Assembly: GCA_025403435.1 (NCBI GenBank)
Contig: CM046350.1
Coordinates: forward strand, 15,205,684 to 15,269,683
Direction: 5' to 3'
From: Artocarpus heterophyllus
Lineage: Eukaryota; Streptophyta; Magnoliopsida; Rosales; Moraceae
Length of the DNA: 64,000 nucleotides
In this document: positions 58,062 to 64,000 of the stretch, one piece after another
Layout of the letters: each line of letters begins with the position of its first letter
Numbering within the stretch: the stretch's first letter is position 1
Translations under genes and position numbers: made by a program
The notes under the pieces: generated by a model
What the model was told of the DNA's origin: nothing
The model's input: only the letters and a program-made list of their open reading frames with translations
Database searches by the model: none

Positions 58062-59174
58062 TAAATTTGGTTCATAATCTTTTAAAAAACAAAGCACAGT
58101 TACTGAAGTTTAAACCTTTGTTCGTCTAACTTACGAACTTTTCTTCGTCTTTTTCCGTTAATCCGTACACAAGGCGAAACAAAAAGTACCCATTTAATGC
58201 ATGCAAAATTATGAGTTTGCTCGGTCAAATCCAAGCTGCACCGACAACAACCGGTTCGGCAAGAATTATATTCCCAATCAAACATTAGAAAGCATCCGTG
58301 TGGGACCATTACCTCATAACAAAAGTTATTTAAGTAGTTAATTCCTCCTAAAAATTTTACTAAAAAATGTTCAAATTTTCAAGTTTACAGTTTTGTTAGC
58401 ATCCATGATATATCCTTAAGGGTCTTTTTTTTTTGGTTTTTTTAATGATAAGTACTAAATAAATCCATGTGGAAGTTTAGAACATATATCTAAAACTAAG
58501 TTTCCTAATAGGTACATATATATAATAGGTTAAGAAAATACAATGCACGAGTATTGAAGATAAAAGGGCTCTTCACTATAATATATATGTTATATATTCG
58601 GGTCAATTGAGAAATAACACTGTATTGTTTTTCAAGTTTACCTATTTTACATCACACTTTGAAACATACTATTTCCAATGAACATAAAGATACTATTGTT
58701 CCCAAGTATTTTAGGTTAAGGTTAGATGTATACACGTATTATCTAAGGGTTTGTTGGCTTTAGCTAGGATTAGTTGTATGAATTAAGAGAAGGAAAAAAG
58801 TTATAGAATACAAAAGTGGTAGAAAAAAGTAGTATACCATATAATTTAGACTACATATTATTAGAACATGAGGCCTTAAACAGGTCGGGGGCCTTAGGTG
58901 AGCCCAACTTGCCTTGAATATGCAATGCTTGACAATGCACAATTCAGAGAATAGAATTCTTCATAGTTCTTTCTTTCTCTTCTATGTTTTAAAGGATAGA
59001 CATGTCTTCTTATCATAATGTAAACTTATTTTCTTTAATAAAATGTTTTAGTTATGAACTCTATCAATTATAGATTTTTTTTTAAGAAAAAATGAGGTCA
59101 ATTTTAATTGTTATATATTTTTTCTTAATTTAATATGGATGTAATTTCATTTTGTATTTGTTGTAGGCATAATA
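58062..59174. other. intergenic region
   Basis: AT-rich; no gene or repeat structure recognised beyond short A/T runs. Confidence 0.5.
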
Positions 59175-59716
59175 TGTTAAAGGTGCAAACAAAGTCCTAT
59201 ATTGGCAACAAATAAGAGCTATGATGGGTTCATAATTGAGTGGACTACTCTACTCAATAGGTTAATTTTTTGAGTTGAAATCCCATTCTCTTATGGTAAA
59301 GCCATGATTGTAACAGTTGTTACCAGAGCTGGGACTCAAATGTTGCCAAGTTTACATATGAGATGAATTTTTGATGTGTCGAATAAAGGTGTAGGCTTTT
59401 AGTCATGATCTCGAGGTGGATCTTCCCTTTGGGGTAATGCAGGGCAAAAGATGCGGTGGAGACCTCAAGGCTGTTGTGTAGGGTGGTAGGATCTTCTTAT
59501 AACACAATAGAGGTGTGATAGAGGATCTAATGGACCGAATGAGCTATCATTCAAAGAAGGAGCCATCGTTTGAAGGAGGAATTGTTAGAGGTGCAAATAA
59601 AGTCCTACATTAGTAACAAATGGGATCTATGATGGGTTTATAAGGAAGTGGGCTACTCCACTCAATACTTTTGAATTGGAATCTCATTCTCTTATAACGA
59701 AGCCCATGATTCTAAT
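59175..59716 (+). mobile_element. TRIM-type miniature LTR element (about 540 bp)
   Basis: LTR copies are 59175-59315 (141 bp) and 59583-59716, both opening TGTTA-AGGTGCAAA-type and containing 'aaagtcctacatt' / 'aaagtcctatatt'. A PBS-like 'tgttaccagagct' (59318-59330) follows the first LTR, and the purine tract 'gaaggaggaat' precedes the second. TAATA flanks it at 59170-59174 and 59717-59721, if the second LTR has lost its last two bases. No coding capacity, as is usual for TRIMs. Confidence 0.75.
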
Positions 59717-59721
59717 AATAA

Positions 59722-59925
59722 GATTGTTGAAGAAATCACATATTGGTTGTGAATTGGGCTAGTGGTCACTTTATAAGTGTGAAAGAAAGCCGCACCTCTT
59801 GAGCTAGCTTTTGGGATTGAGAGTCCGATCAATGACTGGAGAGATTGTTAAGGAAACCCCACATTGATTATGGAAGAGGCTGATGGTCACTTTATAAGTG
59901 CCCGTGAGGGAAAGCCTTGGTACAT
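59722..59925 (+). repeat. second, partial TRIM-like pair
   Basis: Two related units begin at 59726 (tgttgaagaaatcacatattgg) and 59846 (tgttaaggaaaccccacattg); both contain 'ggtcactttataagtg' and end near 'gaaagcc'. The 'cccacattg' phrase is typical of TRIM LTR starts. No clear PBS between them. Confidence 0.5.
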
Positions 59926-61923
59926 TTAACATTTTTCAGAGAAAAAACAAATAAATGGTGTATGCATGTGTTGTATCCTTTATTTGACTTTGCATCGGAG
60001 GACAATTATCGTGAAAGTCTCCTCCGCGTGAGCTTGAATTTCATTCAAAAAGATTATCAATATTAGTCTTATCAAAATCAATTAAATATCCGCTTTTTTT
60101 CATAAAAAATTTCTGGTTAGCTGATCTGGCCTAAAATCACTTTGTAAAGATAACAACACGTAAAATTAAATTCTTCTGTCTTCATCTGTGTGTCTTGCTT
60201 GTGCATGCATTACAATGCAACATAAATATGCTGCTTTCAAACTTAAAATGCTTATAACAATCTCGTGATTTAACTCTTTTAGGAGGAAACATTTTAACAA
60301 TTTTGATTCGAACCACAAAATATAATTCAAACACCATTCCAAATGGACTAATTTTATGTTTCGACATGATATAAAAGTGAAAGCTCCAATTTCCATGTAC
60401 TTGAAAAAGGACGCTGGCTTTTGAAAGTTTTATGAAAGTCAAACTACATTAGCTCATTCCAGAACTACACCAGCTGCTTCTGACGTTGTTCATGTATACA
60501 ATCAAGGGAACGCGATTATACTCAGCTGACTTTTATGTAGTCTCTAAATTATCTCTTTGTGCCCGTTTGTCAAATTCAAAATTCCTCAGCCTACGTTCAG
60601 TTAGCATCATACCATGTAATGTCTGACTAAGTCCAATATTTGACCTAGTCGTTTGCAATGTCTCTTGAATTAAAAACATTCAAGTAATGCTAACATGTCT
60701 CTCAACTACTTTTCAAAATTTTGATTTTTGAATATCAAGCAAGTGCATGGAACAAATATGTAAAAAAGCTAACACATGGGCCATGGAGCATTTAACCCGA
60801 CCCGAAGAAATCGGAGCATCCGCGCATGAATGTTTAGCCGAAAAGAGGAACACAAGTGTTATAAGGAATCTCAATGGTCTACGATAAGAGTCAAGGTGTG
60901 ATGACACCAAGGAGTTTCAATGCCAGGAATATGAAAGGTTTCATTATATCAATGAGAGATTTAACTTTCATATTTATGGAAAAACTGAATTCCTTCTACT
61001 CAACTGTGCTAAAAGTTCTCTTTAACATAAATCGAGAGGAAAGATTTTGCATTCCATTTTTCAATATAATAGCTTTAAGATTCTGTAACTTTGTTCTTTG
61101 CTATAGGGTTATTTGTTTCTCGAGGTTATTTGTGTTTTTGAGCGTTCATTTAATTTTCTTAGCTAAATATTGTTCGTTTGATTCGGATTATTTTAGAATT
61201 TACCTTATTTAGGTGTTGGACCAGATTTTGCTTTAACAAAGTTACAAATAAGTTGCTATTTTCAGGTAATTAGCAAACATGCAATTTTCACATAAATTAT
61301 TTTTTTGGAGAAATTAATTAAATTATTTTAATCACAGTAACTCATTGAAATCACTAATAGAAAATTTAATAACACTCTTTGTTGTCCCCATTTTCCTGCC
61401 AATTAGTCTACATAGTAAATGATAATGTAGACATATGCACGTATATGTATATATATATAAATATTGGTTCATACCATACATAAGTGGGTCCATAGATTTC
61501 TGATGAGAAGATTGTGAGGGCATGAGAAACTTGACTTAAGATTATCTTCTCCATTTTGACAAATCGATGATTTTGCTTGCATCACGTGGGAACAAAACAA
61601 GCATATACGTCACGTCATTATCTAGTGCTTATCTTGAGAATTCTATGGTCATATTATCTTTTTACATTGTCTAAAAGGATCAATCGAGTGCTAGACTTGC
61701 ACCTTCTTATCATAGTCAATGAAAGCTTTCATTTTCTTCCTTTCAAATACGACCAATCGAAAACGTGGATGTATATTTCAATTTGAAAATTCAACGCCTT
61801 CTTCAGCTTGCTTTTGGGCACTAACAAAGAAAAGCAAGAGCACAAAATCATGAACGTGGTTCGTGTACTTGGAAGAGAAACACAACTCCATTTTATGATC
61901 TCCGAAAAGCAGAAAATTAATAT
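59926..61923. other. intergenic region
   Basis: No gene recognised. The longest frame (60874-61212, 112 codons) has the composition of translated AT-rich DNA (many F, I, L) and no family features. Confidence 0.5.
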
Positions 61924-62084
61924 GGTGTTTGGTAAAGTTGGTTAGAACAAACTTTTTAGTTCAAAACACTGTAGTATATAAGAGCTTTACAATGTAGTAA
62001 TTTTTTGCCTTTTATTATAACAGGTGGGAACGTTACATTATTCTTTAACCAAAAAGTTAGTTAAAACCAACTTAACTAAACACC
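61924..62084. mobile_element. 161-bp MITE
   Basis: Clear terminal inverted repeats: GGTGTTTGGTAAAGTTGGTT on the left, and GGTGTTTAGTTAAGTTGGTT read on the other strand from the right. The interior shares 'agagctttacaatgtagtaa' with the family. Target duplication unresolved. Confidence 0.7.
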
Positions 62085-64000
62085 CAATAAAAGTTAATTT
62101 GTGAACCAACACAACTTTTAATATTTTGCGTTTTAAATGGATCTGGTGTTGGTGCTCCATTCACCTTAGTTGTGCAATTTAAGGTTGGTCCGAATGCACA
62201 TTTGAACTCTTGACATGTTTTATGATTTCTGCCTGCAAACAAAAGCCCTTTCTCCAAACGCAATAGCCCTAGTTGGCCATTAAATACGTATATCATTTTT
62301 TTAAAAAAGAGAGAGAGAGAGAGAGAGAAAGAGACTTTAACATATAAAAACTTTGGTGGTTTGACTTCTTTGCCATCTTAGTTTAATTAAATAACAAGTT
62401 TGCATAAACAAAAGGAATACACAATATGCGGCTTCGTAATGGGAATTATGGTTGTCCTATACTATCCTTTCTTGGACCCTTCTTCAATTTTTTTATTAGC
62501 AAACTAATTCTTTATACCCTTTTTTTACAAAAATAAATAAATTAATTAAACTCTATCGGAAATGTTCATTTGACATCAGCAATTAATTAATATGATTATA
62601 TCCGTGAATCAAAATTTTTAAAGCATCTAAAGGAAATCTCTTATTATGATAGGGTGCAAGCTGACTTTCATTTTCTTGGAGGTTCATTTAAAAAAATGTA
62701 GTTTGAAAGAAAATGTAGTTGGAAGCATTCCTGTTGCCTAAACACTCGACTTTTCATTAGCAAGTCGCAACCCACAGCCCACAGGTCACAATACCTTCTC
62801 TTTAAAGAACATTCCTCTACTAGCCACCAAATGTATTATGTGATGCTTGGTTCACCATTTTGAAGAAAAATCCAGTTTGATCACAAAATTTAAATTTTTA
62901 GAATATTTTTAGTTAAAAACTACCAACATAAACATCACATGCAGCCTTCTATCCACTACAATTCATTTGGAATTCTTCTTAAGTAGTTCTTTAAAAAAAA
63001 AAAAGATGGGTACGATCACTTTTGTAATGACTCATAGTGCATTGGGCTGCCAAGGTATATCTTTCCCCGTTGCCTTCCCACTCAAGAAAATAGTAATTAT
63101 CAATAATTCTTGTTTGACAAAATCAGTTTTAACTAAATTTTTTAGTTATTTCAAAAAAAAAAAAATAGTTCAAATTAATGATCACAATTACCTTATAACT
63201 TGTACTTAATATTTACTAAACAAAAAATTTCCTTAGTATCAACTTTTAAATAGATTAATTCCTATTCACAACTAGAAGAATTCACTTGTTCGTCACGACC
63301 CTATGAAGTCATAAACATGTTGCGAGTTATGCAATATTGCATTCTTAAGGAAACGAAATTCCAGACCTTCATCTCAACCATGTTTGACATTCACATCACT
63401 CTGGCTGATAAGAATGCTTTATTATCAAACGGGAAAAAATCACCATCAAGAAATTACAAGAGATAGTAATATATTGATTAAATGAGTCGAATAGCAAAGA
63501 AAATGTACTCTAATTTTTAAAATGAGAATGCGAAAAAAAGAGGGCTGGGGCCTCGCTTTGTTCAGTTTTTATTATGACTCATATTTATGTATTAGGGGAT
63601 TTTTATGGTGATTATTGAAAAAATAACATATGCCGGGTATTTATGTCTCAGCCATCACATTTGTGAAGCAGATCTAACATTAAGAAACTAAGTCCTGCGA
63701 GTAGATATTTGCACCCTGAAACGACTTTTATATATTTATTCATGTATTAAAAAAATAACCTACTTATAGATATTTGTTTATTGGATGTTAAATTTGTAAA
63801 TAATAATAATAATAACAATAATAATAATAATTTTAATTAGATTCAACGGTAGTTTAATAAGGATCCCATGGAAGGACTTTTATTTATTCATATCATTAGT
63901 TTTAGGATTAATTACAAAAGTTTCATCTCAATTATAGCTCTTATAACAATGTGTCATCTGAATTTCAAAACATATTGAACATGTATTCCCTAAGCTATGA
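62085..64000. other. intergenic region to the window edge
   Basis: No gene recognised. GA microsatellite at 62309-62328 and AAT microsatellite at 63798-63830; short A runs near 62991 and 63153. Confidence 0.5.
63798..63830. repeat. AAT microsatellite
   Basis: About eleven AAT/AAC units. Confidence 0.85.

Noticed and set aside
60874..61212. 112-codon plus-strand frame
   Set aside because: Phe/Ile/Leu-rich translation of AT-rich DNA without a domain, splice continuation or repeat match.

Overview
This is nuclear DNA from a flowering plant, most likely a eudicot: it is AT-rich, its genes have many short GT-AG introns, and LTR retrotransposons, MITEs and microsatellites fill the spaces between them. 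I assembled four protein-coding genes by following reading frames through splice sites by eye. From the left they are: (1) a mitochondrial ribosomal protein bL21m gene of the NFD1 type, minus strand, 7938-4353, 5 exons, 274 aa; (2) a complete NSF (N-ethylmaleimide-sensitive factor) gene, plus strand, 12422-20699, 21 exons, 743 aa; (3) a single-exon gene for a small four-helix membrane protein, minus strand, 22717-22268, 149 aa; (4) a type II membrane protein of the DUF616 / MUCI70-TOD1 glycosyltransferase-like family, minus strand, 28185-23978, 9 exons, 590 aa. They are unrelated housekeeping or cell-wall functions and nothing suggests a gene cluster.

Layout. 1-4352: intergenic, simple repeats and a 106-bp tandem duplication. 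4353-7938: NFD1, with a palindrome-rich MITE-like element in one intron. 8176-11960: a probable solo LTR and a decayed LTR-like tract. 11985-12185: an AT-rich repeat ending just upstream of the NSF leader. 12422-20699: NSF; its first intron is an AT-AC intron with U12-type signals, and its fourth intron carries a local duplication, one copy of which was hit by a PIF/Harbinger-like element. 22268-28185: the two minus-strand membrane protein genes. 29763-41708: an 11.9-kb Ty3/Gypsy chromovirus-type element with about 3.05-kb LTRs that look almost identical although its coding region is broken many times. 41714-48276: an unclassified repeat cut by a solo LTR, followed by a second solo LTR of the same family in the opposite orientation. 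48282-52114: gene-poor. 52115-55790: a long-TIR repeat, and a related repeat interrupted by an internally deleted Copia element that holds a GC-rich insert. 56294-64000: small elements (a retroposon-like insertion with a 17-bp duplication, TRIM-like miniature LTR elements, MITEs) and no recognisable gene.

The clearest unusual signals are the AT-AC intron in NSF and the mismatch between young LTRs and ruined coding sequence in the Gypsy element, which also has a degenerate extra reading frame with an acidic tail before gag. Several nested insertions have an internal uninserted copy that allows their boundaries to be read. I found no CRISPR array, operon, rRNA or functional tRNA gene.
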